A stretch of 64,000 nt of DNA from Chengkuizengella sediminis (GTDB taxonomy: Bacteria > Bacillota > Bacilli > Paenibacillales > KCTC-33759), in the NCBI RefSeq assembly GCF_010078385.1, contig NZ_SIJC01000004.1, positions 248,001 to 312,000 of the forward strand, written 5' to 3'. Both the position numbers and the translations under genes were made by a program. Under the pieces are notes generated by a model. It was not told where the DNA came from. It was given only the letters and a program-made list of their open reading frames with translations, and made no database searches. Shown here piece by piece: positions 45,239 through 54,464 of the stretch (the stretch's first letter is position 1; every line of letters starts with the position of its first letter).

Positions 45239-45725
45239 AGAAACGTGACATTTTTTCAATCACGATACCTATTAAGCTTCCTATAATAGCACTCCCAATA
45301 ATATCAGAAGGGTAATGATGCCCTACCCAAATCCGTGATATTCCCGTTAACACAGATAGTCCTAACATAATTAATCCAAGGAGACGTTTGCAAAGAATAA
45401 CGGTAGTAGATATGGCAAACACAAGTAAGGTGTGTTTACTAGGAAATGAAGAATCCATCTTTGAGGGAATAAGTATACGAACACGACGTTTCATAAACGG
45501 TCGCGGTTTATAATAAAATAATTTTATTAAAGAATTAATCAATAAAGCAACTGTTAAAGATTTCACAGCATTTTTAACCATTTTTTTATCGGAATTGTTT
45601 CGAAACCACATGAAACCTAAAAGAAAAATAAACACATAACGAACCTTATTTGAAATTAGTATCATCAGAACATCCGTTAGAGAATAACACCCTGTTTTTA
45701 TATTCCTAGATATTTTATTATCCAT
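45219..45725 (-). CDS. PAP2-family phosphatase
   Basis: A 168-residue membrane protein with ATG 45725 behind AGGAG. It has the three PAP2 acid-phosphatase motifs: KPRPF, FPSKHT and SRIWVGHHYPSD. It has four to five membrane segments. Bacillales members of this size include BcrC/UppP-type undecaprenyl diphosphatases, which recycle the wall-lipid carrier, and other lipid phosphatases; the exact substrate cannot be told. It faces narG with a divergent 220-bp region and converges with the feo operon. Confidence 0.88.
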   Translation of the reverse strand: MDNKISRNIKTGCYSLTDVLMILISNKVRYVFIFLLGFMWFRNNSDKKMVKNAVKSLTVALLINSLIKLFYYKPRPFMKRRVRILIPSKMDSSFPSKHTLLVFAISTTVILCKRLLGLIMLGLSVLTGISRIWVGHHYPSDIIGSAIIGSLIGIVIEKMSRFFNFFYR

Positions 45726-45830
45726 AAAAAAGATCTCCTAACTTTTTAGATATTTGTACTATTCCCCCCTATATGAAAAACATGTAATATATAGAATCCA
45801 AGAAAAAAGTCCTTATTATTCGAAAATCAT

Positions 45831-45903
45831 TTGAATAAGTATGAATGAAATGTAAAATCTTTTTCAAGTCAAAATACGAGGGAACTTCCTCGTTTTTTTT
45901 TGG
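45831..45903 (+). promoter_or_regulatory. narG leader: promoter followed by terminator-like hairpin
   Basis: TTGAAT (45831-45836) and TAAAAT (45853-45858), 16 bp apart, form a possible promoter. Just downstream, ACGAGG pairs with CCTCGT (45876-45893) and nine Ts follow. The hairpin then lies in the narG leader, 80-107 bp before the start, where it could act as an attenuator. It could instead terminate transcripts from the feo side. No clear Fnr box is seen. Confidence 0.5.
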
Positions 45904-45982
45904 TTTGCATAAATATCCTCGAACAGGAAATAACAGTAAATGATATATGGAACCTAATTTTTATATCCCGAAAGGAGCACCC

Positions 45983-48900
45983 ATGAGTAAAAAAATATCT
46001 CCTCTCATGAAAAAACTAAGTTTTTTTGGTCGCTCTCAAAAACTTAACGAATATAGCGAACTTTCCCCCAATGATCGAGAATCAGAAAAAGTATATCGAA
46101 GACGTTGGCAGCATGATAAAGTTGTCCGTTCCACTCATGGTGTTAATTGCACAGGATCATGCAGTTGGAAAATCCATGTAAAGGATGGAATTATTACATG
46201 GGAAACGCAGCAAACTGATTATCCTACAACAGGTCCTGATATGCCAGAGTACGAACCAAGAGGATGTCCAAGAGGAGCTAGTTTTTCATGGTATACATAC
46301 AGCCCTTTGCGAGTGCGTTATCCATATATTCGTGGTGCGCTGTTACAACTTTGGAGAGCAGCTTTAGAAAAAGAAAAGAACCCAGTTGCTGCTTGGAAAA
46401 GTATTGTCGAAAATCCTGAAAAGGCGATGGCATATAAAACAGCCAGAGGTAAAGGTGGATTAGTACGTGCTTCTTGGGATGAAGTCAACACGATCATATC
46501 TGCTTCGTTAATCCATACCATTGAGAAATATGGTCCGGATCGCATCCTAGGATTTTCTCCTATACCAGCCATGTCCATGGTTAGTTACGCCGCTGGAAGC
46601 CGTTTTTTATCTCTATTAGGTTCACCATTGTTAAGTTTTTACGATTGGTACGCAGACCTTCCCCCCGCTTCTCCACAAATTTGGGGTGAACAAACCGATG
46701 TACCTGAAAGTTCTGATTGGTATAATGCTGGGTATTTATTAGTATGGGGATCAAATTTACCTCAAACCAGAACACCTGATTCACACTTTATGGTAGAAGC
46801 GCGTTATCGGGGAGCGAAGGTCGTTGCTGTGAGTCCTGATTATGCGGAGTTTGTTAAATTTGCTGATAACTGGTTAGCTGTGAATCCTGGTATGGACGGA
46901 GCACTAGCAATGGCAATGACCCATGTCATTTTGAAAGAGTTTTATGTAGACAATGAAACCGAATATTTTAAGCAATATGTTAAAAAATATACTGATTTAC
47001 CATACTTGATTAAATTAAAGAAACAGGATGGACAGTTTATTGCCGATCGTTTTTTAAGAGCTAGCGATTTGGGTATGCCTATGAATAAAGCAGAGTGGAA
47101 AACGGTAGTTTTTGATGAAAAAACGAATGTGCTAGCTGTACCCAATGGAAGCATTGGACACCGATGGGAAGGAAAAGGAACTTGGAACCTTCATTTAAAT
47201 GATGAGGAACAAAACTTAAATGAAATTGAACCTTGCCTATCATTGCTTGGAAAAGAAGACAAAATTGTAAATCTGTCTGTTCCATATTTTGATGAAGAAA
47301 ATAAATCCATATTAAACCGATCCGTACCTGTTAAAACCATTCAACAAAAAGATGAAACCATCTATGTAACTACCGTTTTTGATTTATTACTGGCTAATAC
47401 GGGTGTAGACCGCAATTTACCTGGGGATTATCCAAAAGATTATGATGATCCAAAACCATTCACCCCTGCTTGGCAAGAAGCAATTACAGGTGTAGATCGG
47501 AAGGTAGTCGCTCAAATTGCAAGAGAATTTGCGCAAAATGCGATAGATACAAAGGGTCGCTCAATGATTGTGATGGGATCAGGAATTAATCACTGGTATC
47601 ACTCTGACACGATTTACCGTACGGTATTAAACCTTGTTCTTTTAACTGGATCACAAGGAGTAAATGGTGGAGGATGGGCTCATTATGTTGGACAGGAAAA
47701 AGTACGTCCATTAGAAGGTTGGCAATCCGTCGCTTTTGCTAGAGATTGGGGCGGTCCACCCCGTATGCAAAATGGAACCTCTTTCTTCTATTTTGCAACG
47801 GAACAATGGAGATATGAAGAAGCACCTGTTAGTGAGTTAACATCACCATTGATTAAACAGCCTCGTTACCAGCATAATGCTGATTATAATATATTGGCGG
47901 CACGATTAGGGTGGCTCCCTTCCTATCCACAGTTTGATCGAAATAGCTTGGATTTGGTTGAAGAAGCTGGGACCAAATCTAAAGAACAGGTCATTCAATA
48001 TGTCGTCGATCAACTAAAAGAAGGAAAGTTAAAATTCGCTATTGAAAATCCCGAAAATCCTGCTAATTTTCCAAAAACGATGTTTGTGTGGAGAGCTAAT
48101 CTACTCGGAAGCTCTGCAAAAGGTCACGAATATTTCCTTAAATATTTGTTAGGAACACATCATGGTAATTTAAGTGAGGAGAATTCAGATCTACGCACAA
48201 GTGAAGTCCACTGGGATGAAAAGTCTCCACAAGGTAAGTTAGACCTGTTAGTGAATATTGATTTCCGAATGACAGGCACAGGATTATACTCGGATATCGT
48301 TTTACCTGCTGCAACATGGTATGAAAAATACGATATTAGCAGTACAGACATGCATCCATTTGTTCACCCATTTAATCCTGCCATTGCAGCACCATGGGAA
48401 ACTCGATCAGATTGGGATACTTTTAAAAAATTAGCTAAAACATTCTCAGAGTTAGCATCAAAATACTTAAATGAACCAAAAACAGATGTCGTAGCTACAC
48501 CTTTATTACACGATACACCTGATGAGATCTCACAACCATTCGGTCAGATTCCCGATTGGAAAAAAGACAATGTAGAGCCGATTCCTGGTGTGAATTTACC
48601 TAGACTCCATATTGTAGAGAGAGATTATCCAGCTGTGTACAAAAAGATGATTGCACTTGGTTCTAAAATCAAAGATGCGATCGGAGCTAAAGGCATCAGC
48701 TGGGATGCGAAGGAAGAGTACGAAAAATTAAAAGGCATTAATGGAACTGTGGATGAGGATGAGTATAACGAAGATTACCCTAGTCTTTATACTGATAAAA
48801 ATGTAGCGGAAACCATTTTAACTTTATCCAGTACAACAAACGGCTCACTAGCAATGAAAGCCTGGGAAGCTCTTGAAAAGAAAACAAACTTAAAACTACA

Positions 48901-49666
48901 GGATTTAGCACAAGAAAGAGCGGAAGAACATATGTCTTTTAGCGAAATTACTGCTCAGCCAAGAAAAGTCATTACTTCTCCTGTTTTTAGCGGAACAGAA
49001 ACAGGAAATAGACGTTACTCCCCTTTCACAACGAATGTTGAACGAATGATTCCTTGGCGTACATTAACAGGACGACAAAGTTTTTATTTAGATCATGAAA
49101 TGATGATTGAATTCGGTGAGGAGTTACCCATATTTAAACCTCCATTACGAAAAGCTGCATTTTATGATACGGATCATCGTCCAAACACAATTGGAAAAGA
49201 AATCACCTTACGTTATTTGACACCTCATTTCAAATGGTCGTATCACAGTACATATGGAGATACATTACCTATGCTTACGTTATTTAGAGGCGGACCTCAT
49301 GTATGGATGAATAATGAAGATGCTGAACAAGTGGGCATTAAAGATAACGAATGGTTAGAGATGTACAATCGCAACGGGGTTGTTGTTGCTCGTTCCGTTG
49401 TCAGTCATCGACTGCCTAGAGGTGTGGCTTTTATGTACCATGTACAAGATCGCACCATCAATGTGCCAGGTTCTCCAACAACCAAACTACGTGGGGGTAC
49501 TTTTAATAGTCCAACAAAAATCCATGTAAAACCAACCCAAATGATCGGAGGATACGCACAATTAAGTTATGGATTTAATTATTATGGTCCTACTGGAAAT
49601 CAACGGGATGAGAAGGTCATTATACGTAAACTGAAAGAAAGTGAGGTAGACTGGCTTGAAAATTAA
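45983..49666 (+). CDS. narG: NarG, respiratory nitrate reductase alpha subunit
   Basis: The start is ATG 45983, 8 nt after AAAGGAG; the frame also opens at 45947. The ~1,227-residue length is normal for NarG. It has the FS0 [4Fe-4S] ligands His-x3-Cys-x3-Cys (HGVNCTGSCSWKIHVKDG) and the later Cys in RGCPRGASF, and binds molybdenum bis-MGD. It reduces nitrate to nitrite on the cytoplasmic side. It is first in narGHJI: narH overlaps it by 11 bp. Only the RGCPRGASF end and the N-terminal His ligand were checked; the Mo-ligand Asp was not traced. No twin-arginine signal is apparent, as expected for NarG. Confidence 0.97.
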   Translation: MSKKISPLMKKLSFFGRSQKLNEYSELSPNDRESEKVYRRRWQHDKVVRSTHGVNCTGSCSWKIHVKDGIITWETQQTDYPTTGPDMPEYEPRGCPRGASFSWYTYSPLRVRYPYIRGALLQLWRAALEKEKNPVAAWKSIVENPEKAMAYKTARGKGGLVRASWDEVNTIISASLIHTIEKYGPDRILGFSPIPAMSMVSYAAGSRFLSLLGSPLLSFYDWYADLPPASPQIWGEQTDVPESSDWYNAGYLLVWGSNLPQTRTPDSHFMVEARYRGAKVVAVSPDYAEFVKFADNWLAVNPGMDGALAMAMTHVILKEFYVDNETEYFKQYVKKYTDLPYLIKLKKQDGQFIADRFLRASDLGMPMNKAEWKTVVFDEKTNVLAVPNGSIGHRWEGKGTWNLHLNDEEQNLNEIEPCLSLLGKEDKIVNLSVPYFDEENKSILNRSVPVKTIQQKDETIYVTTVFDLLLANTGVDRNLPGDYPKDYDDPKPFTPAWQEAITGVDRKVVAQIAREFAQNAIDTKGRSMIVMGSGINHWYHSDTIYRTVLNLVLLTGSQGVNGGGWAHYVGQEKVRPLEGWQSVAFARDWGGPPRMQNGTSFFYFATEQWRYEEAPVSELTSPLIKQPRYQHNADYNILAARLGWLPSYPQFDRNSLDLVEEAGTKSKEQVIQYVVDQLKEGKLKFAIENPENPANFPKTMFVWRANLLGSSAKGHEYFLKYLLGTHHGNLSEENSDLRTSEVHWDEKSPQGKLDLLVNIDFRMTGTGLYSDIVLPAATWYEKYDISSTDMHPFVHPFNPAIAAPWETRSDWDTFKKLAKTFSELASKYLNEPKTDVVATPLLHDTPDEISQPFGQIPDWKKDNVEPIPGVNLPRLHIVERDYPAVYKKMIALGSKIKDAIGAKGISWDAKEEYEKLKGINGTVDEDEYNEDYPSLYTDKNVAETILTLSSTTNGSLAMKAWEALEKKTNLKLQDLAQERAEEHMSFSEITAQPRKVITSPVFSGTETGNRRYSPFTTNVERMIPWRTLTGRQSFYLDHEMMIEFGEELPIFKPPLRKAAFYDTDHRPNTIGKEITLRYLTPHFKWSYHSTYGDTLPMLTLFRGGPHVWMNNEDAEQVGIKDNEWLEMYNRNGVVVARSVVSHRLPRGVAFMYHVQDRTINVPGSPTTKLRGGTFNSPTKIHVKPTQMIGGYAQLSYGFNYYGPTGNQRDEKVIIRKLKESEVDWLEN

Positions 49667-51185
49667 AGCACAATTTGGCATGGTAATGAATTTAGATAAA
49701 TGCATCGGTTGTCATACTTGCAGTGTGACCTGTAATAATACTTGGACCAATCGGCCAGGTGCTGAATATATGTGGTGGAATAATGTTGAGACAAAACCCG
49801 GTATTGGTTATCCAAAAGAATGGGAGAATCAAGAAACTCACAAAGGGGGTTGGGTTTTAAAAAACGGAAAACTAGAATTAAAGGCTGGTGGTCGCGCCAA
49901 CAAATTATTGAACCTTTTTCACAATCCAGATATGACACCTATTGATGAATATTATGAACCGTGGACTTACGATTATGAAAAATTAATCAATAGTCCTCAG
50001 CAGGAACACCAACCTGTAGCAAGACCGAAATCTCAATTAACTGGCGAATATATGGATATTAAATGGGGACCCAATTGGGAGGATGATCTTGCGGGTGTAC
50101 ATGAAACAGGATTGAGAGATCCGAATGTGATGAATATGGAAGAACAGGTGCGCATGGAATTTGAACAAACCTTTATGATGTATCTCCCTCGTATATGTGA
50201 GCATTGCATTAATCCGCCATGTGTTTCATCTTGTCCTTCAGGTTCCATTTACAAACGGGATGAAGATGGGATCGTATTAGTCGATCAAGACTCATGTCGC
50301 AGCTGGCGTTTTTGTATGACAGGGTGCCCCTATAAAAAAGTATATTTCAATTGGAAAACTCAAAAAGCTGAAAAATGTACTTTTTGTTTTCCTAGAATTG
50401 AAGCTGGTTTATCAACGATTTGTTCAGAGACATGTGTAGGTCGCATTCGATACATTGGTTTAGTGTTATATGATGCTGATCGTGTAGAAGCTGCTGCTTC
50501 GGTTCCAGATGATAAAGATGTCTACGAAGCTCAATTAGGTATTTTCCTAAATCCAAATGATCCAGAAATCATCAAACAAGCAAAGATAGATGGTATTAGC
50601 GAAGATTGGATTGAAGCAGCACAGCGTTCACCGATATATAAAATGGCTGTTGAACAGAAAATCGCACTTCCACTACACCCGGAATATCGTACTTTACCTA
50701 TGGTTTGGTATGTTCCTCCACTCAGCCCCATTATGGGTGCCTTTGAAGGACAACAGGATGTACTAGATCCAAATATTATTTTTCCAACGATTGATCAATT
50801 AAGAATACCCATTGAATATCTGGCAAATTTATTAGCAGCAGGTGACACAGAAGTCGTCAAAAATGCATTAAAAAAGATGGTCGCCATGAGAAGTTATATG
50901 CGTAACGTAAATCTAGGTAAGAAAAATGACATCCGTTTATTAGAAAGAGTCGGACTTACAGAAAAAACGGTTAAAGAAATGTACGAACTATCAGCGATAG
51001 CCAAATATGAGGATCGTTATGTCATCCCTCCTTCACATCGTGAACAAGCCGCGGATATGTTTGAAGGACAAGGGACCACTGGTTACGATTTTAGTGAAGG
51101 TTGTTCTAATTGCAGCTGTGGTAGTGAAAAAGAAGAGCAGTATCAATTTGGTGAAAAGTATTGGAGTGAGATGGATGGAAAATAA
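49656..51185 (+). CDS. narH: NarH, respiratory nitrate reductase beta subunit
   Basis: A 509-residue iron-sulfur protein starting at TTG 49656 behind GAGG, inside the end of narG. It has four Cys clusters: CIGCHTCSVTC; CEHCINPPCVSSCPSG; CRSWRFCMTGCP, where a Trp replaces one Cys and gives the known [3Fe-4S] centre; and CTFCFPRIEAGLSTICSETC. It passes electrons from NarI haem to NarG. The C-terminal tail has CSNCSCG (Cys-rich, unusual). narJ starts 10 bp before its stop. Confidence 0.97.
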   Translation: MKIKAQFGMVMNLDKCIGCHTCSVTCNNTWTNRPGAEYMWWNNVETKPGIGYPKEWENQETHKGGWVLKNGKLELKAGGRANKLLNLFHNPDMTPIDEYYEPWTYDYEKLINSPQQEHQPVARPKSQLTGEYMDIKWGPNWEDDLAGVHETGLRDPNVMNMEEQVRMEFEQTFMMYLPRICEHCINPPCVSSCPSGSIYKRDEDGIVLVDQDSCRSWRFCMTGCPYKKVYFNWKTQKAEKCTFCFPRIEAGLSTICSETCVGRIRYIGLVLYDADRVEAAASVPDDKDVYEAQLGIFLNPNDPEIIKQAKIDGISEDWIEAAQRSPIYKMAVEQKIALPLHPEYRTLPMVWYVPPLSPIMGAFEGQQDVLDPNIIFPTIDQLRIPIEYLANLLAAGDTEVVKNALKKMVAMRSYMRNVNLGKKNDIRLLERVGLTEKTVKEMYELSAIAKYEDRYVIPPSHREQAADMFEGQGTTGYDFSEGCSNCSCGSEKEEQYQFGEKYWSEMDGK

Positions 51186-51705
51186 TCAAAAAATTTTTAA
51201 ATTAGTTTCAATCCTTTTACAATATCCCGAATATGAATGGAAAAATAATAAAGAAATAACCGACGAGATCTCTTTATTAAAAGACCCTAAGATTAAAGAA
51301 CGTTTTTCAGAATTCTTGTCGTATATTAATAAAAATACCATGGATGAACTTTGGAAAACCTATGTGAACGTCTTTGATTTCAATGAAAAAACAACGCTTT
51401 ATTTAACCTACATTATATTTGGGGATAATCGTGAACGGGGCCCCGCATTTGTCAAACTAAAACAGGAATTTGCAGAGGCAGGATTCATTTTAGAAAAGGA
51501 AGAATTGCCTGACTACCTTCCACTTATATTAGAGTTTGCATCCGAAGCACCGAGAGAGAATGCCAGCAAACTATTTAAAATACATCGCAAAGCAATCGAC
51601 CTTCTTCATATTGAGCTTGAAAAGTTAAATAGCCCGTATTTAAACCTATTAGAGATATGCAAACATGCCATTGATAACTATATCAAACAAAGTAAAGCAT
51701 CGTAG
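51175..51705 (+). CDS. narJ: NarJ, nitrate reductase assembly chaperone
   Basis: The start is ATG 51175 behind GGAGTGAG, overlapping the narH stop; the frame opens upstream at 51007 inside narH, but that part is narH in another frame. The ~176-residue helical product matches NarJ/TorD chaperones (ILLQYPEYEWKNNKE, LPDYLPLILEFAS). NarJ helps insert the molybdenum cofactor in NarG and is not part of the final enzyme. Confidence 0.93.
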   Translation: MENNQKIFKLVSILLQYPEYEWKNNKEITDEISLLKDPKIKERFSEFLSYINKNTMDELWKTYVNVFDFNEKTTLYLTYIIFGDNRERGPAFVKLKQEFAEAGFILEKEELPDYLPLILEFASEAPRENASKLFKIHRKAIDLLHIELEKLNSPYLNLLEICKHAIDNYIKQSKAS

Positions 51706-51716
51706 GAGGTATTTAA

Positions 51717-52442
51717 ATGAGTTTATCTGATCAATTTTTTTGGGTGATTTTCCCTTATTTGATGTTAACCATTTTTGTAGTAGGTCACATTTATCGTTAT
51801 AATACCGATCAGTTCGGATGGTCTGCAAAGTCCAGTGAATTTTTAGAAAAAAGGTTTCTTAGATGGGGAAGTTTATTGTTTCACTGGGGGATTATTTTTG
51901 TTTTTTTTGGACACGTTGGGGGAGTACTGATACCAAAAGGTTTTTATGAACAAATAGGGATAACGGAGGAAATGTATCATTTTGGTGCAGTTTGGTTTGG
52001 AGGAGCAGCAGGCATTATGGTCGTTATTGGAGGTTTTCTTCTAACAATACGCCGTGTTACCGTAAAACGAATTTATAAAAATAGCAGTAAAAGTGATTTC
52101 ATTGCGCTTATCATGTTAGGTGTTGTTGTCTTGCTCGGTTTTACCAATACGATAGGATATACAGCCACAGGCGGAACATTTGATTACCGCGAAAATATTG
52201 GACCCTGGTTCCGAGGTGTTCTCACATTTAGACCTTTACCTGAACTTATGATCACAGCACCAATCGGATTCAAGTTACATATCTTAGCTGCCCTTGTTTT
52301 GTTTGCCATGTGGCCATTTACTCGTTTGGTACACGTGTGGAGCATTCCTCTCACCTATTTAAATAGAAAATATGTTGTTTTTAGAAAGATGAACCCTAGA
52401 AAGGCTTTGAAGAGAACCCAAAAAAGTGAAGAGAAGCTCTGA
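51717..52442 (+). CDS. narI: NarI, nitrate reductase gamma subunit
   Basis: A 241-residue membrane protein starting behind AGGAGG. Five helices carry the di-haem b subunit: FHWGIIFVFFGHVGGV, YHFGAVWFGG, and KLHILAALVLFAMWPFTRLVH near the C-terminus give the His ligands. It oxidises menaquinol outside and passes electrons to NarH. The last 25 residues are basic. It ends the narGHJI operon. A weak 12-bp inverted repeat lies just after it (52446-52500) without a T-run. Confidence 0.95.
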   Translation: MSLSDQFFWVIFPYLMLTIFVVGHIYRYNTDQFGWSAKSSEFLEKRFLRWGSLLFHWGIIFVFFGHVGGVLIPKGFYEQIGITEEMYHFGAVWFGGAAGIMVVIGGFLLTIRRVTVKRIYKNSSKSDFIALIMLGVVVLLGFTNTIGYTATGGTFDYRENIGPWFRGVLTFRPLPELMITAPIGFKLHILAALVLFAMWPFTRLVHVWSIPLTYLNRKYVVFRKMNPRKALKRTQKSEEKL

Positions 52443-52559
52443 GAATAGCCCAAAAAGTGAAGATCAATACTGAAGTATGCACCGACCACTTTTCGGGGGC
52501 AGAAGAAATAAAACGATGTATATAATAAGCTTTAGCTGAGAAAAGAAAAAGGTGATTAT

Positions 52560-52979
52560 ATGTCAGGACCTGCATTAAAAAAACTGAACGCTCATCGATC
52601 TATTCACGATGGAGTGATTTCTGAAGGCAGAAATTTAATGGAAAAATTTTTAGAATTGTATAACAACAATCAAATTAAACAAGCTCGTATGGTTACAGAT
52701 GAACTTACAGAACATTGGGAAACTCGTGCTATCGCTCATGCTGACGCTGAGGAAGAAGGTTTTTATCAAGAAAAATTAGATCAAAAGCCTGACTTATTAG
52801 AGAAAATAAATATGTTGAAACGGGATCACGAGTTGCTACGAATTTTACTAAAAGAAATTAAGCAGCTAATCCCTCGAGATGAAACGCATACAGATGTAAT
52901 CGATCGTTTTAAAGCAATGCAACTACTTATGCAAATACATAATCGAGAAGAAGAGAAGTACCTGCTTTCTGATCATTGA
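52560..52979 (+). CDS. Hemerythrin-like (HHE) domain protein
   Basis: A 139-residue four-helix protein starting behind AAAGGTGAT. His and Glu/Asp residues in the hemerythrin pattern are visible: HRSIHDGVISEG, ELTEHWETRAIAHADAEEE, LKRDHELLRIL and IHNREEEKYL, which would bind a di-iron site. Such proteins bind O2 or NO or help repair iron-sulfur clusters. After narGHJI it may protect against nitric oxide formed during nitrate respiration, which is inferred. It ends at a terminator. Confidence 0.85.
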   Translation: MSGPALKKLNAHRSIHDGVISEGRNLMEKFLELYNNNQIKQARMVTDELTEHWETRAIAHADAEEEGFYQEKLDQKPDLLEKINMLKRDHELLRILLKEIKQLIPRDETHTDVIDRFKAMQLLMQIHNREEEKYLLSDH

Positions 52980-53010
52980 AATCTTCAAACATAAAATTTT
53001 CTTACAGTTT

Positions 53011-53040
53011 CGCTCTCAAAAAGGGAGCGTTTTTTATTTT
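53011..53040 (+). terminator. Terminator of the hemerythrin gene
   Basis: CGCTCTC pairs with GGGAGCG (one mismatch) around an A-run, followed by a T-rich stretch on the plus strand. Confidence 0.8.
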
Positions 53041-53055
53041 TGATTATATATAAAT

Positions 53056-53097
53056 TTGATCTTCGTCAAAGTTTTAATGCAAATTTTATTGTATGAT
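53056..53097 (+). promoter_or_regulatory. Fnr-like box and promoter of the Crp/Fnr gene
   Basis: TTGATcttcGTCAA (53056-53069) matches the Fnr/Crp-type TTGAT-N4-ATCAA dyad with one mismatch. A -10 TATGAT lies at 53092-53097. The box centre falls about 41 bp before the expected start site, the classic position for activation. It suggests the gene activates itself or is driven by a paralogue. Confidence 0.65.
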
Positions 53098-53138
53098 GTA
53101 ATGGTAAGACACCCACTTGTCCCAAGGAGAGTTTGCTT

Positions 53139-53846
53139 ATGAAGTGTCATCATTATCCTAACCAAAACGGTGAATATGAACTTTGTGTTTCCAAAGTTCC
53201 AATTTTCAATCATTTAAATCAAGAAGAGATGAGAGAAATTGCTTTCCTAATCCAAAGTAGAACTTTTAAAAAAGGTGAAGTCATCTTTTCAGCAAACTCT
53301 TCTTTAAACGAATTATTTATTATCCATACTGGCAGAGTGAAAATATATCGCCTATCCGATTCAGGACGTGAGCAAATTTTACGAATATTAGAGGCGAAAG
53401 AGTTTATGGGTGAACTTACTCTTTTTAATGAATCTTTAACACAAAATTATGCTGAGGCAACAGAAAAAACTGAAGTATGTGTTATTCAAAAGTCAGACCT
53501 TCAAAAATTGATTGTAAGGAAACCTTCAATTGCTCTTAAAATACTTGAGGAGTTCTCTAAAAGATTAACGAATGCGGATCAATTAATCCAACAATTAGGT
53601 AGCGCTGATGTGGAAACACGTATTGCTTCTGTATTAATTGATCTAAACAAAAAACAAAATTCCAACATTGTGACTCTCCCAATGAGTAAAGGTGACTTTG
53701 CTTCCTTAATTGGAACAACTCAAGAAACAATTAGCAGAAAACTATCTGCTTTTCAAGAACGAGGGTGGATCAAGCTAACTGGTCAAAGAGTTGTTTCCAT
53801 TTTAAACATTGAAAAACTAATTTCCTTTACAGAAGATACTAAATAA
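53139..53846 (+). CDS. Crp/Fnr-family regulator
   Basis: The start is ATG 53139, 9 nt after AAGGAG; the frame opens at TTG 53133, too close to the ribosome site. The ~235-residue product has a cyclic-nucleotide-binding-like beta-barrel (FKKGEVIFSANSSLNELFII, MGELTLFNES) and a C-terminal helix-turn-helix (SKGDFASLIGTTQETISRKL). Two N-terminal cysteines are visible (MKCHH and ELCVSK), fewer than the four of classical [4Fe-4S] Fnr, so sensing could use a disulfide or another cluster geometry. It is probably the local oxygen- or NO-responsive regulator. Confidence 0.9.
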   Translation: MKCHHYPNQNGEYELCVSKVPIFNHLNQEEMREIAFLIQSRTFKKGEVIFSANSSLNELFIIHTGRVKIYRLSDSGREQILRILEAKEFMGELTLFNESLTQNYAEATEKTEVCVIQKSDLQKLIVRKPSIALKILEEFSKRLTNADQLIQQLGSADVETRIASVLIDLNKKQNSNIVTLPMSKGDFASLIGTTQETISRKLSAFQERGWIKLTGQRVVSILNIEKLISFTEDTK

Positions 53847-53863
53847 GGGAAAGGAGAATGAAT

Positions 53864-54322
53864 ATGACTACTAAAATCATCATGATCTATGCAAGTATGT
53901 CAGGAAATACCGAGGAAATGGCAGAAAAAATTGAAGAAGTTTTAAATGAACAGGATATTTTATTAGAAGTAAAAATGGTTGACGATGCAAACACTTCAGA
54001 TTTACTTGATTATGACGGTATTATTTTAGGCAGTTACACATGGGGTGATGGAGAGCTTCCAGATGAATTTTTAGATTTCTATGATGAAATGGATGAACTA
54101 AATTTAGATCATAAAATAGGAGCTGTATTCGGTTCTTGTGATTCTTCTTATCCCGAGTATGGTGCAGCGGTTGATATATTAACGAATAAATTAAAAGAAC
54201 TAGGAGCTTCCATCTCGGTACAGGGTCTAAAAGTAGACGGTATGCCAGATGAACAATCCTTTGAGGAATGCACTCATTTTGCAAATCAATTTATACTACA
54301 GTTATTAAACCCACAGAAGTAA
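53864..54322 (+). CDS. Short-chain flavodoxin
   Basis: The start is ATG 53864 (ribosome site AAAGGAG, 7 nt); the frame also opens at 53858. The ~152-residue product has the FMN loop YASMSGNTEEMAE near residue 10, the second FMN-binding region GSYTWGDGELPDEF and the third GSCDSSYPEYG. Flavodoxins carry electrons and replace ferredoxin under iron limitation, matching the Fur-linked feo operon nearby. It follows the Crp/Fnr gene by 17 bp and shares its transcript. Confidence 0.93.
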   Translation: MTTKIIMIYASMSGNTEEMAEKIEEVLNEQDILLEVKMVDDANTSDLLDYDGIILGSYTWGDGELPDEFLDFYDEMDELNLDHKIGAVFGSCDSSYPEYGAAVDILTNKLKELGASISVQGLKVDGMPDEQSFEECTHFANQFILQLLNPQK

Positions 54323-54376
54323 CAAGACATTCCAATCAATCCATAATACCTATAATATAGTTTCAAATATATTTAA

Positions 54377-54418
54377 AAAGAAGGTTTGCTCCACCTTTGC
54401 AGCAAACCTTCTTTCTTT
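54377..54418. terminator. Bidirectional terminator, flavodoxin / aroA
   Basis: A perfect 14-bp stem (AAAGAAGGTTTGCT / AGCAAACCTTCTTT) with T- and A-runs on either side, between two convergent genes. Confidence 0.9.
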
Positions 54419-54464
54419 TGTATCATATACCCCACTTGGGTGTTTCATTCAATTTTTTATCAAA

